From Prostheceraeus crozeri (lineage: Eukaryota > Platyhelminthes > Polycladida > Euryleptidae), in NCBI GenBank assembly GCA_907163375.1, contig CAJQUW010012432.1, positions 1 through 64,000 on the forward strand: a DNA stretch of 64,000 bases, read 5' to 3'. Below, one piece after another: positions 41,455 to 53,284 of the stretch (positions are counted from its first letter, which is position 1; every line of letters starts with the position of its first letter). Under the pieces are notes generated by a model that was not told the origin of the DNA, did no database searches, and worked only from the letters and a program-made list of their open reading frames with translations. The translations under genes were made by a program, and so were the position numbers.

Positions 41455-42606
41455 ATGTCCCACAAAGTACTTCCCGAATCACTGTTTACATATGATGAGT
41501 TGATGTTTCGACAAACTACCAGAATCCGAAAACGACTTCCCGCAGGTTTAACAAATGAACGGCCTGTCTCCTGCGTGACTTCGACGATGCCTCACCAAAC
41601 TACTTGCATCGGTAAATGACTTCCCGCATTAATCGCAAATAAACGGTCTCTCACCTGTGTGTATCCTCCGATGAGATTTTAGATGACCTCCTTGGGTAAA
41701 TGACTTCCCGCAAGTAACGCAAAGGAACGGCCTGTCGCCTGTGTGTATTCGCCGATGCTTCGCCAAAGTACTCGAACACGAAAACGACTTCCCGCATATC
41801 TCACAAACGAACGGCCTGTCTCCTGTGTGACTTCGCCGATGCCTCTTCAAACTACTCGAATCGGTAAATGACTTCCCGCAAGACTCACAAATAAACGGTC
41901 TGTCACCCGTGTGCATTCGTCGATGAGATTCCAAATTACCTCTTTGGGTAAATGATTTTCCGCACGCTTCGCAGAGGAACGGCTTGTCGCCTGTGTGTAT
42001 TCGCCGATGCGTCGCCAAATTACTTGAACTGGCAAATGACTTCCCGCATATCTCACAAATGAACGGCCTGTCTCCTGTGTGAATTCGCCGATGCTTCGCC
42101 AAATTACTTGAACTAGCAAATGACTTCCCGCATATCTCACAAATGAACGGCCTGTCTCCTGTGTGACTTCGCCGATGATTCGCCAAACTACTCGGATCGG
42201 CAAATGACTTCCCGCAAAACTCACAAATGAACGGTCTGTCACCTGTGTGCATCCGCCGATGAGATTCCAAATGACCTCTTTGGGTAAATGACTTTCCGCA
42301 CGCTTCGCAGAGGAACGGCTTGTCGCCTGTGTGTATTCGACGATGCTTCGTCAAATTACTCGAATCCGAAAACGACTTCTCGCATATCTCACAAATGAAC
42401 GGCCTGTCTCCTGTGTGACTTCGCCGATGATTCGCCAAACTACTTGAATCGGCAAATGACTTTCCGCACGCTTCGCAGAGGAACGGCTTGTCGCCTGTGT
42501 GCATTCGACGATGCCTCACCAAACTGCTCGAAGAGGTAAATGACTTCTCGCAGAACTCACATTTGAATGTTCTAACTTCACTTTCGACCTCTGGTATATT
42601 GCTCAT
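41455..42606 (-). CDS. C2H2 zinc-finger protein, unit copy B, ends early
   Basis: Translation from MSNIPEVESE (42,606) gives eleven consecutive C2H2 fingers (CxxC-x12-HxxxH) separated by HTGDRPF or HTGDKPF linkers. The frame stops at 41,629, where TAA replaces a codon inside the next finger. Two more degraded fingers follow to 41,455 with another stop. A splice acceptor (TGTCGTTTCAG) just upstream of the start suggests a missing first coding or leader exon. Expected role: sequence-specific nuclear DNA binding; target unknown. Fingers alternate between a CEIC and a CEAC type, so the array grew by internal duplication. Confidence 0.75.
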
Positions 42607-42629
42607 CTCCGTGTGGACCTGAAACGACA

Positions 42630-43860
42630 AAAACATATAACATTTTAACACAAATTAAGTATTGTCTTAATACACGAAACGAATGTCAGTCATACGTCAT
42701 TGATAACTGAAATTCTGATTCTGTCAGAATTTTTTTGATATTTATTTTACCTAACCAGAAGAAGTATATTTGGTTTCATCACTGATGATTGTTGAATACA
42801 ATGCAATACTCCTGACTCATAAAACCAACCGGTTAGCACTCGTTAATGCATGTGGATACATTTTGCAGACACTTCTGTCTAACGAAATTACACGTTGCAA
42901 GGGATTGGGTTAAATGCCGTTTTCGACACTTAAGATTCAATTATGAAATTGAAGCAAGCAAACGATCACAATGAAGTTAGACATTCTACTAGAGAATGAG
43001 TCAAATAATTTGTACCTGTTTAATTAACTGCTGTAGATCAGTGAAAATCCGACAACAATTTTTAATGCAATGTATCTCTTTAAACATCAGTGTGGCCAAT
43101 AATTTTGCGGACTTTGTAAGTTCGTGGTTATGTGAACTTTTGCAATATTGGACGACTTTGAATTTAAAGATGTTCCCTAGTTTTACATGGTGCATGAACT
43201 GCATACATAATTTATCACAATAATTTGGATAGCCAAGAATTCGAAAGTGACCACTACAAAATAGTGGTGAAATATTGTAACAAATAAAATGAAGGAAAGA
43301 GCAATATCCTGGAACTACTGTGAATTACAAAATCCATTCTTCTTCTGGATGAATGCTTCAGGCATTACCTGTCAGCTTGTTTTTCTCCATTTCATGTTGC
43401 GCATCGCCATCGTCTTTGAAATTCAACATCTACTGCTTTCAAATTGCTCGTCGTGGTCTCAGATATGGTCTACACCTTTCAGTTGCATCATTCTACTTGA
43501 CTGCTTTCTTCAACTTCTCCGCAGCCTCCAGGAGCAACGTATTTGCAGACAAAATCATTTGAGTGCTAGCCTCTTCTTTCTCCAATCTCGCATCCCTGTC
43601 TTTCAATTTCTACCGTTTCTTCGATATTTATTTGAATCCAAGGCCTTCCAAACATGGCATTTTGTCACATTCCTTCCCTTTCTTCCCCTCTATTTCTCAC
43701 TTCTTCTCACACTTCATAAGTCTCTGTTCATCTTCCAAACACAATATGCATTTCCGATTAGCTTGTATCCCAAGAAGTATAAAAGTCATTTGAATGATGC
43801 AATTGCAATTGATGGAATTGCTGCGGGCTTGTTCCCATGAGAACGAATTCAAGACGGAAT
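42630..43860 (+). repeat. Third copy of the conserved block with TATA box
   Basis: Matches 34,317-35,620 almost end to end. AAGTATAAAAG is present near 43,773. No gene is supported, although both strands hold ORFs over the pyrimidine-rich part. Confidence 0.65.
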
Positions 43861-44576
43861 ATCTTTCATTTTGATGGACATTTCTAGTGTCGAAAAAGAG
43901 GTCTTGCTATGGGCTCCAAGGCATCTCCCACCTTCGCAATTTTGGTTATGAACCGCCTGGAGAGGTCGACAGTTTCCCAACGAACATTATCCAATCCACT
44001 AATGTTTCTACGATATATTGATGATTGCGTTGTGATTATGTCGACTTACAACAAACTATTGCTCGTGTAAACCAACTTAATAACACCATCAAATTCGAAA
44101 TGTGTACTCCAGATAATGATGGTTATCTTCCTGTACTTGATACAGTCATCAAAATTCATGACGATGGCGCTGTCGATCATTAATTCTATTGTAAAGAATA
44201 AAACAGAGGAATTTTCATTCACTCATCATCAACTCTACCAGCTTCAACTAAGAGAAATGCGATTATAGAGCAATCCCGATGTATGGATAGATTATGCAAT
44301 TCAGATGACGCTGAAGCTTTCGCAGCATTTCAAATGGTTAATAAATTCGCGGATAATGGATATAATCGAACATCTATCCATGAGAGCGAAGTCCAAACGC
44401 CGCAAGTGCCAAAAAATGACTTCACTGACTCCTATTTGTTGAAAGTGCCTTTCATCACTGACAAATTCAACTATAGACTACAATACATAATACATAATTC
44501 CGTTCTAAGCATGCGCATCATAAATAAATCAAGAAATAATTTATCCCAACATCCGAACAAAAATAAGCGCTTCTCA
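43861..44576 (+). pseudogene. Penelope-like element, copy 2, part before LINE insertion
   Basis: Same RT remnant as 35,621 onward (FLRYIDDCVVI near 44,005; LPVLDTVIKI near 44,130), including the open MDRLCNSDDAEAFAAFQ segment. It stops at TTCTCA (44,576), where the LINE begins. The remainder is at 47,352-47,645. Confidence 0.7.
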
Positions 44577-47351
44577 ACAGAGGGGGAAGTTGGCAACCTT
44601 CTCGTGGTCCCCCTCGTAAGTACTCGACTAATCATCGGGGAAACTAATGTCAACAACAGAAATGTACAATGCGTGTAACGCTCCAAACAATACCAAACCT
44701 CCTGATCTCAGCCGAAACGACACTTCTGGCTTCCTAGCCGCAAGTGGTCCGAGCATCCTCCAACTCAACGTAGAAGGCCTGACCAGAGCCAAGTGCGAGG
44801 TTATACAGAATATCTGCTACCGGCACGCCATCTCAGTCATTCTTCTACAAGAGACTCATACCAAATGCGACAATGACATCAACATCTCTGGATTTTTCCT
44901 CGCGGACGCAATACAATCCTCATTATGGAATTGCTACTCTTGTCAGAGACAATATGTCAGCTTTATTTGTAGCAAAATCTAGCCCCAACCAATTAACCGA
45001 ATGGGTAGCTACAAAAATTGGCGATGCATTAACTGTTGTGAACGTGTACAATCCTCCTAACACGAACATTCAATTACCTCTGGGGACTTCAACAGTCATA
45101 ATTGCAGATGGGGATATCGTCAAAACGACTCTAACGGTATTTCCATCTCAGAATGGGCTTCCAACGGTGATCTCCAACTCCTGTATGACAACAAGCAGCC
45201 CAAAACATTTCACTCAGCGCCTGGGATTCGTATACGAATCCAGATCTTACATTCTTTAGCTCCTATACGACGAGCCTCGTACCACTCCCAACTCGTACGG
45301 TATTACCGAATTTCCCGAGATCTCAACACCGACCGACACTGATTACCCACCCAGCCGCCATCTCAACAACGGCCACAAGTCATCTCCCAAGATGGAATTT
45401 TCGGAAGGCAAACTGGGAGAAATTTAAGGAGCTGTTAACTAACTATGACCTCCCAGACCCATCTCTGCCAAACGTCGATTACAACTTCCAGGAATTTCAA
45501 CGCGCCATAATCCGAGCAGCCAAATTCTCTATCCCACGTGGCTGCAGGAAGACATATATACCTTGCTGGGACAAGAAATGCTCTGAACTCGCTAGTCAAC
45601 ATGAGCAATCCGTCTCACTAGAAGAAAAGAAGCAGTCTGCAAACGAACTCATCAAGTACATCAATACTCGCAGACAAGCTCGCTGGCCATCATCCATTGA
45701 TAAGATCGATATGAAGCACTCAAGCAGAGAAGCGTGGAACACTCTGAATAAACTAACGGCCCGAAAAACTGTAACCACCACCGTGACTCCTGTTACACCA
45801 AATCAAATCGCTCACAGCCTCCTGTCTAGTGGAAAGTATTCCAGTCCAGATAAAGCTTTCACACGCACAGTAAACTACGATCTCAAGTCTTCCTGGAATG
45901 CCCCATATGCTGACATCGATATCTGCTACAACTTTTCGGAGGAAGAAATTTGCAGCGCAATCCACTTCAGTAAAAGCGGAAAAAGCCAGGACCGGATAAC
46001 CTCCATCCTGAATTCTACAAAAACCTGACAGATTTATACATCGCATGGCTGACGTCATTTTTCACAACCTGCTTAAAATCTCACAAAATTCCTAAAATCT
46101 GGAGAACTGCAAAAGTTATAGCCGTCTTGAAGCCAAATAAACCTCAGGATTCTCCCACCAGCTACAGGCCGATCAGTTTACTTTGCATCGCATTCAAGCT
46201 GTTCGAGCGTCTGATCTACAACCGTATCACTCCCATCGTCGAATCTGTTCTTCCTCATGAACAGGCCGGCTTCCGCCCTAACCGCTGTACCACTGATCAA
46301 GTTGCCTTGCTAACTGAAGACATCGAAGATGCCTATGAAGAAAACGTTTTTGCTGGTGCTGTTTTTATCGACCTTTCAGCCGCATACGACACAGTATGGC
46401 TACGAGGTCTTAACTTGAAGTTATTGAAAACCATTCCCTCTAAGCACATGGTCAAAATGATTATGACACTGGTTAGTCAACGAAGCTTTGTGGTCAATCT
46501 CCGTGGGCAGTCATCTCGACGTCGTTTTCTTCGTAATGGCTTACCACAGGGCTCTGTACTTGCACCATTGCTGTTCAACATCTACACTCACGACTTACCT
46601 GTTACGACTAGCCATAAGTATATCTACGCTGACGACATAGCCCTACTAACTAAAGGAAACGTTACTACCGAAATCCAGCGGACACTTAGCAATGATCTTG
46701 ACAAACTGACTTGTTACTTTCATCGATGGAGACTAAGACTAAATGCCGAAAAAACAGTATGCAGTGTTTTTCATCTCAAGAACTGTCAGGCCAACAAACA
46801 GTTAAACGTCCATTTACGAGGGAAAGTCATCTCACCTGTTATCTCTCCGAAGTACCTCGGCATAACGCTAGACCGATCACTTACGTACGGGCAACACCTT
46901 AAACAAGTCGCAGCCAAGATCAACGCCCGTAATTCAATACTACGCACCCTCGCTAGTTGCCGTTGGGGCGCCGAGTTCTCTGTGCTTCGAACCTCCGCCC
47001 TTACTCTGTGCTACTCCAGCGCGGAGTATTGCTCTCCAATCTGGATGCAGAGTACCCACTCCAAGAAGATAGACTGCGCTCTAAATGACACTATGTGACT
47101 AATCTCTGGTTGTATACGCAGTACACCAATTGACATCCTGCTAAGATCGGTCTGTCCTCAAGTGATTCCTGCAGATGCGGAGACGTTCAAACTAGTGAAC
47201 ACGTCCTGATGTGTCCTGTAATTGGAATGTGTGGTGACCTGAAGACCGTCGATCGTGACTTACGCACGTGGCTTCGTGAAACTGATCTTTGTGTTTAACT
47301 TTCTTTCTCTTTATCACTGTACATTTCATACGAATATATATATATAACATA
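44577..47351 (+). mobile_element. Jockey-like non-LTR retrotransposon (endonuclease, RT, zinc knuckle)
   Basis: The element interrupts a Penelope copy. The first open part (44,647-45,000) starts an APE-type endonuclease: ILQLNVEGLTRAK and VILLQETHT. It shifts frame near 44,920 and continues with YNPPNTNIQ. The RT is open from 46,127 to 47,098. It shows SYRPISLLCIAFKLFER, GAVFIDLSAAYDTVW, GLPQGSVLAPLLFN and YADDIALL, the last being the catalytic box. After a stop, CRCGDVQTSEHVLMCP (about 47,168) forms a CCHC knuckle. The 3' end has a short TA repeat. Shifts near 45,120, 45,990 and 47,098 inactivate it. Confidence 0.8.
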
Positions 47352-47645
47352 TCCCAAACGCGTATGTACAATCAACGATGCCCAATCATGTACAGCCTTC
47401 AATGTGGCTAACTAAGGAATCTGTGCAATGTGTGTGATGTCTTTTACATGGGCAGCACCACCCGTTTCTTACATGATCGAGTCTCGGAATACTCGATTGT
47501 ACATGTAATTATTTTTCCTTTGTTGTTCCATTGGCCATGCTGTTAGAGCATTCACATAATTGTTATGTTCTATTTTAATCATTTATGCATGCATTTTGAT
47601 AATAGTTTTTATACTTCGACATTTGTAGCCGTGCAGTCCCTCTTT
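47352..47645 (+). pseudogene. Penelope-like element, copy 2, part after LINE insertion
   Basis: Resumes the Penelope sequence (TATGTACAATCAACGATGCC) that stopped at 44,576. A deletion compared with copy 1 joins AATACTCG to the 3' UTR (GATTGTACATGTAATT). Confidence 0.65.
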
Positions 47646-47647
47646 CA

Positions 47648-48655
47648 CAGCTCAAAGATCATTGATACACGATATCCATGGATATCCACGACAAGCCTGT
47701 ACATCAGTGAGTCTCATACCTGAGATTATATCTGAGGAATTGGCTGAATGGAGAACAGATATTGAGTGAATTTGCAGATGTCTCGATGTGCTACCGATGA
47801 CAATGGCATTATCTCTCAACTTCAACGATTTGGACATGTCCCCTGTTTGGGACGCATCAGAAAAGGCGATTGCTGCAGGATACTGCAGTGCGTGATCCCA
47901 CAAAGTCAGCAGGTATTGGATAAAGTACTAACCTGCTGTGTGCATGAGTGGCTCCAGTAAAAGCAGTTCACTTACCAATATTAGCGCTGTGCACAGCTTT
48001 TTATAAGAGTTCTCTCGGACTTTTGATAAGACCAGTTCCTGTCATTACTGTGTAATTCAAGTATTTTAAAGAATCTGAAATACATACAAACGTGACATGT
48101 TCAACCATTGTGTTAGTCTGGCAATCTAAGCGATATTCAGGGCATTCACTCTTCAGTCATGGGGCTTTGTTTCTACTGACGATAATACAGTTGATTGTGC
48201 TTCCAGAGAAATAACACCTAGCTAACTACTTACATGTGATCTTTGATGGAATTGATCTTTATGAATGAGTGAGGCAAGTGACAGTTGGCCTCGGTATTCT
48301 CATAATTTAAAGGAAGCGGGAACATAGCTGTTGAAAGTAATTTAAGGATTCGCAGCGTCATCGAAGAAACAGACCTTTGGACAGGCGCTAATTTGTTTTC
48401 AAGTCAGCTGAGAAGTAGAGTATAATGGCCTTTGAGAAAATAACGACTTTTCAGCACAGACAGAATCATGTCCGAATTCGAGACCTACTAATCGTGCGTA
48501 GATGTCATCCTGCAGTTTTACAAACATCAACACCACATCATTTTCTCATTGCCGATGCTGTAAATGTACTACCCGAACCAAATATGACAGACACTGATAT
48601 CAACAGGCTAACTCGAGCACAGCTCGTGCAGTCACTGATGCAATGTGGCACCCGA
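47648..48655 (+). pseudogene. BEL/Pao pol remnant, unit copy C, truncated
   Basis: Third copy of the 29,035-30,000 region, with HHFLIADAVNVLPEPNMTD and the following DINRLTRAQLVQSLMQ in one frame here (48,425-48,660). That frame is the clearest of the three for recognising BEL/Pao. It ends at a TA repeat where the Tc1-like element begins. Confidence 0.65.
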
Positions 48656-48673
48656 CCGATATATATATATATA

Positions 48674-50453
48674 CAGTAGCGAGCATATTAATTGGGTCAC
48701 CCTGAAAGTTGACAGATTTTGATGCTTGGTGCACATTTTTTATGGTTGATTGGATCAAATGTGTACATGTATCAATAGAGACAATGTGACATCAATGTAA
48801 GACATCAAAACAGATAATTTCAAATATCTGCAACCCAGCACACACACACAACAAAGTGTGACAACAGTTGTATATGAGCGTGGGAGAATTCAAACTGTAT
48901 AGTTGATCATCGAAAGTTGTCAAGTTATTGATTAATGAAAGCTTTCTCGACACACAATTGTTATCTCTCAGCGGCCAATCTATGACCATTAGCATTTCAA
49001 TCCAAGAATATGACAGTTAAGTTTTACTATGGATATCGGTGAGAACGCAAGTGTAAGAATTATAACTTCATGGCAGGATGCACGACAAAGCCAGAGACAG
49101 GTTTCGAAGATAACGGATTTCACAGTCATCGGTAAATAGAATTTTGAAACGGTATAGAGTGACTGGCGAAATCTTGACACAAAGAGTCGGCAAATGTCGG
49201 ACGACTAAAATTCGACATCATATGAAGACCGACGGATTCTTAGGGCAAGCATGATTGATCCACGTCTTACAGGGTTGGATATCAAGAAAGAAATCGTTTC
49301 ACCCTTAACCGTCCATACGATCCGACGCCGACTGATTGATGGTGCAGAAAATCGGTGAAAGTCCATATAGAAAGCCGACTCTTGAAGCTTCGTATATAAA
49401 ACTGTCGCGACTGCAATGGGCTCGGAATCATAAGGATTGGACTTCAGCACATGGAAAAAAGTCGAGAGTAGCTTTCCACTGCTTTTCCTGTACTTTTTCT
49501 ATGGTGATTATGATTAAGATATTAGATTGCATATCTTCATTAAGCTTTTTATCATTCAATTACTCATTTAATTATCAGTGAAATATGTCTAATCTTTAAC
49601 TAATTTAACAGAAATCTGTTTTTGAGCGATCATTTTCTTCTCAAAATGAGTATAGGCCTACGTCGTTAAAGAAAGAAATAAATGGATAAACAATTTCCTA
49701 TCTTTCTTCTTCAGGTTATCTTCAGTGATGAGGCAAGTATTGAAGTCAAGATGGCACAACCGCGTCGGATACGTAAGGAACCTGAGCCTTACTCAAGCCA
49801 CCACATGGCACCTGCGGTGAGAGAAGCCACAGAAAGTGATCATCTGGGCGTGTATGAGTAGTCAAGGTATGGGTTTGGACATGTTGTTGATGGATCAATG
49901 AATGCTAATCAGTATCTTTGTGTACTAAGGACTCGTTTGGTCCCTCAGGCAAGTGATTGGTTCGGGAATGACTTCATTTACCAACAAGATAACGCCCCCT
50001 GCCACACAGCCAAAGTGATCAAAAAAAAAACTTCGAGGAGATTCAAATTCGAGTGTTACCATGGCCGAGCAATTCTCCAGACATGAGCCCGATAGAAACA
50101 ATATGGGCCATCATCAATCGACAAGTGGAGCGACACACCCTTACCAGTCGAAGTGACTTGATCAATCGGTTTCTCGACGTAACACAGCGCTAGCGTGACA
50201 CTGAGGTGAAGCAAAAACTTGATGAGAGTTGTAGAAAGTTGATGTTGAGCAGCCCTGAAAGTTGTTATATCGTTATTAGCGCGTCCAAAGGTGGCCACAC
50301 CAAGTTTTAACACGCTGGTGTACTAAAATATACATTGTTTTATAATTGTAAGACTTTTGTGTTCAGAAAATTCAAAAGTATCAAAGGAAAATAAACATAA
50401 AGGCACATTTTTGGTGAAAATTGTGGGTGACCCAATTAATATGCTCGCTACTG
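48674..50453 (+). mobile_element. Tc1/mariner-like element, inactive
   Basis: Perfect 29-bp terminal inverted repeats start CAGTAGCGAGCATATTAATT. The left side abuts a (TA)n tract; on the right the first two bases are TC, so the TA duplication is not intact. Transposase traces on the plus strand are an HTH-like SWQDARQSQRQVS (49,060), VIFSDEAS (49,715; first Asp), and YQQDNAPCHTAK (49,985; second Asp). An SPDMSPIET-like region near 50,080 lies in another frame. Extra DNA at about 49,490-49,710 and several shifts break it. Confidence 0.8.
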
Positions 50454-50529
50454 TCTATATATATATATATATATAGTTATGATAGCAATATACGTACATA
50501 TATATGTATATATAATCACGTTCCGGACT

Positions 50530-51385
50530 AGTTTCGATGTGCATCTTACATCACTCCAGCGGTTACAAAAGAGTCACAAAATTGCATGCAAATCATTTTT
50601 ATACAAAATTGGCTAAAATCAGCTTTCTCTTAATTTACATTTGCAATGATAAAAATCGTCACCAAATCGAATGCGTCATTCGTCACATGTCAACCAATGT
50701 CATGGACGCAATACGTCACAATCTAAGTGATAGTGGAAACGACCCATTCCGTTCATTGATAAAAATCTCTGAGCTTGGAGGTTTTATAAGCGGATTTAAT
50801 AACAGGTTCAGAGAGACTTTGGTTAATTTTGTGGACCCTGCTATTCAATTCTTTAGAGCCTTCTTGAATGAACGGAAGTGACCAGTAAATGATTTTTTTA
50901 TTATTTTCCGATCTTGATTCAATTTTGCCCCTTGTCTGCACACAAATATTGTGCTCAATTTGCCGTTTTATTTTGAATAATTTATTATCAGGAAAACCGT
51001 TGTCTTTGAAAAACTCAATTACTTTCTCAGCAGCAGACTGATAAAGATCCCAATTTGAACAAATTTTGAACGCACGAGACAGCAAGGATCTGATTGCTGC
51101 CATTTTGCACAAGATTAGAGGTGTACCTCAATCGACCCCATGAATGATGACCTTGCATGATGTGATTGCCAAGAATGTGTTCAAGTGACCTTTTAATACT
51201 GGATGACGATGACCATTTAATCTACAATGTAGCGGTTGCTTTGTCTGTCCTACATATTGCATTCCACGTCTACTAAATGATATAAGATAAATAACATTTC
51301 TACTTTTACACGTAAAAACGCCTGACTGATCAAAGATAAACCGGTTGCCTGTACTGAAACTTCCGCAGCAATTTTCGGTATTCAA
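50530..51385 (-). pseudogene. Penelope-like element fragment, permuted GIY-YIG and linker
   Basis: On the minus strand, a GIY-YIG nuclease part comes first (51,385-51,128: NVIYLISFSRRGMQYVGQTKQ). It is followed by a linker-type region (51,112-50,753: RAFKICSNWDLYQ, then IIYWSLPFIQEGS, ending YKTSKLRDFYQ) that normally precedes the nuclease in this family. The order suggests a junction between tandem copies. The end near 50,530 (GTTCCGGACTAGTTTCGATG) is like a Penelope 3' boundary. Confidence 0.55.
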
Positions 51386-52140
51386 AGAATTACAGATCTA
51401 GAATTCTAAGATTCAGATCTAAAATACTGAATCGACTGGTCTACAGAAGTTGGTAAACTGAATCAAGGCTGACGCTGTGGTCAAGCATATTGCAAAATTG
51501 AACACTAGAATGTTTCGACCACAATGATTGGGTGACCGCCGACAACGGCTGGAAATTTCCTTAAAAAAGGTCCCTCCCTAACTAAGGGCAGAAGGGGCAT
51601 CCCTAAACAAGGCTGCCAGGTCGCCACAGCAGAACCTTACTACTGACCATCCCTACTCAGTAGTGCGACCATCACACTGAAGCAAGCTTCCACTTTACCG
51701 AACCTGACAATGTCAGCTTGCTCTGTCTCCACAATACTTTCAAGAAAAAAGAGAAAGAGACCGGTAGACCACCCAAACTGCGTACCATTCACTGGTCCCG
51801 CGGTATCCGCCCCGGGCGAAAGTTCGGTCCCTCGGTCCCTTTTAGTCACCTCCTACGACACGCAGGGATGCATTGGTACTATTCTAAGGCCGGTAATCGC
51901 CTGGCGTAAAGTTTTCACAGCTATTTCGTGCAGACGCGTCGAAGACTCAACATCAAGAATTTTCTTTACGTTCAGACATCGAAGACGCCGCAAAAGAGAA
52001 CTTCTCAAATACAGCTTCGATTTTAAATACAAGCAGATCAGACCGCCCAGCCGATTCAAATTTAAAAAAAGCGAAAAAACGAATCCTTAACTTAGGAAAG
52101 GGAAAAAAGAGAACTCAAAATTTTTACATCAGGCAACGTA
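51386..52140. other. Possible retroelement 5' sequence
   Basis: No complete gene. The minus-strand segment GTGTCGTAGGAGGTGACTAA (about 51,844-51,863) with a following GGGACC-type motif resembles leader sequences I associate with invertebrate non-LTR elements. That link is weak. Confidence 0.25.
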
Positions 52141-53276
52141 GAATAGCGTTATAACGACATAATATGCCATCTAGATATACACTGCCATGAATACGACGAT
52201 AATAATACAAAAATGATAACTTCTCGGAGTACCTCTTAGGAGGAATTTTTCTTGCATATTGTTAAATGATTCGCAAGGGCATCAGACCATGTTTATACAT
52301 AAACAAGCTTTTGTATTCTATTAATGATCAGACATATAACCAGCAATCAATTTAGATTACTTCAATTTTAGACAAATTATGTAGATTCCAATACTGTTTC
52401 ATAGGATAGTTGAAACATAGTGTTGAAAAAATCAACAAAAATACTGCTAGAAAATTCAGCAGAATGAAGATGATTTTATAATTAATAATGTGGCTAAGGA
52501 AATTTCTCTAACTGCCATGCTTCTACCGACTAAATTAGCCTAAAACTTTGACCATCTCTTTCATCTAAATATACTAAAACATATTGATATTTTCAAGTAT
52601 TTACTATATAGAGGTCTGTCAGCTACAGTTAGGCGAAGTGGATTATATCACGAATAAAGGATCCTTAATTAGGTTTTACACCAATATGGCAATTATTTTA
52701 TAAAGTGATAGAATGTACAAAAAAGGTTTCGTCTGATAATCACCATAGTTTTCTTCACTACTCGTAAACCTCATATTATGCTAATAATATTGTTAGCTAG
52801 GATGCATTTTTGTAAAGGAAGATAATGTTAACAATTAAGCTATATTATTGAAGCAAAATTGATATTTTATCAAATGGGCATTGTTGCAAACGTTAATTTG
52901 GATGTAAACGTGTCATCTTGTACATGCACGATCTATGAAATTGATATTGCTCAATTATGCAGCCCTATAGTGATTGGATGATAAATATTACAAAAATGGA
53001 ATTTTTCCGACAATGGACGGCTGCAAAGAGAGAAAATTATGTAGCCAATGATTTACTTTCGAATGGGTTCTTTACAGTCCCTTTCCAACAAGCTTTCAAC
53101 TATAAGTGGGCTTAATACAGAGATCAAAACTGCCTCTTCTGAGACATATTAGTAATTTTTCAATCAAAACTTTGCAGCGCAAATATACATCAATATTCTA
53201 CATCTAAATTGATGAAAAGCGACGATAAGTGATAATATTCGATAAATCTATGTAAATATTCCACAAAAAGCAATCA
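52141..53276. other. AT-rich DNA without recognised features
   Basis: No ORF, repeat or RNA gene is supported. Confidence 0.5.
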
Positions 53277-53284
53277 CCATACAG

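Noticed and set aside
48659-48673. (TA)n tract as a functional site
   Set aside because: Simple repeat, explained as a favoured Tc1-type target.
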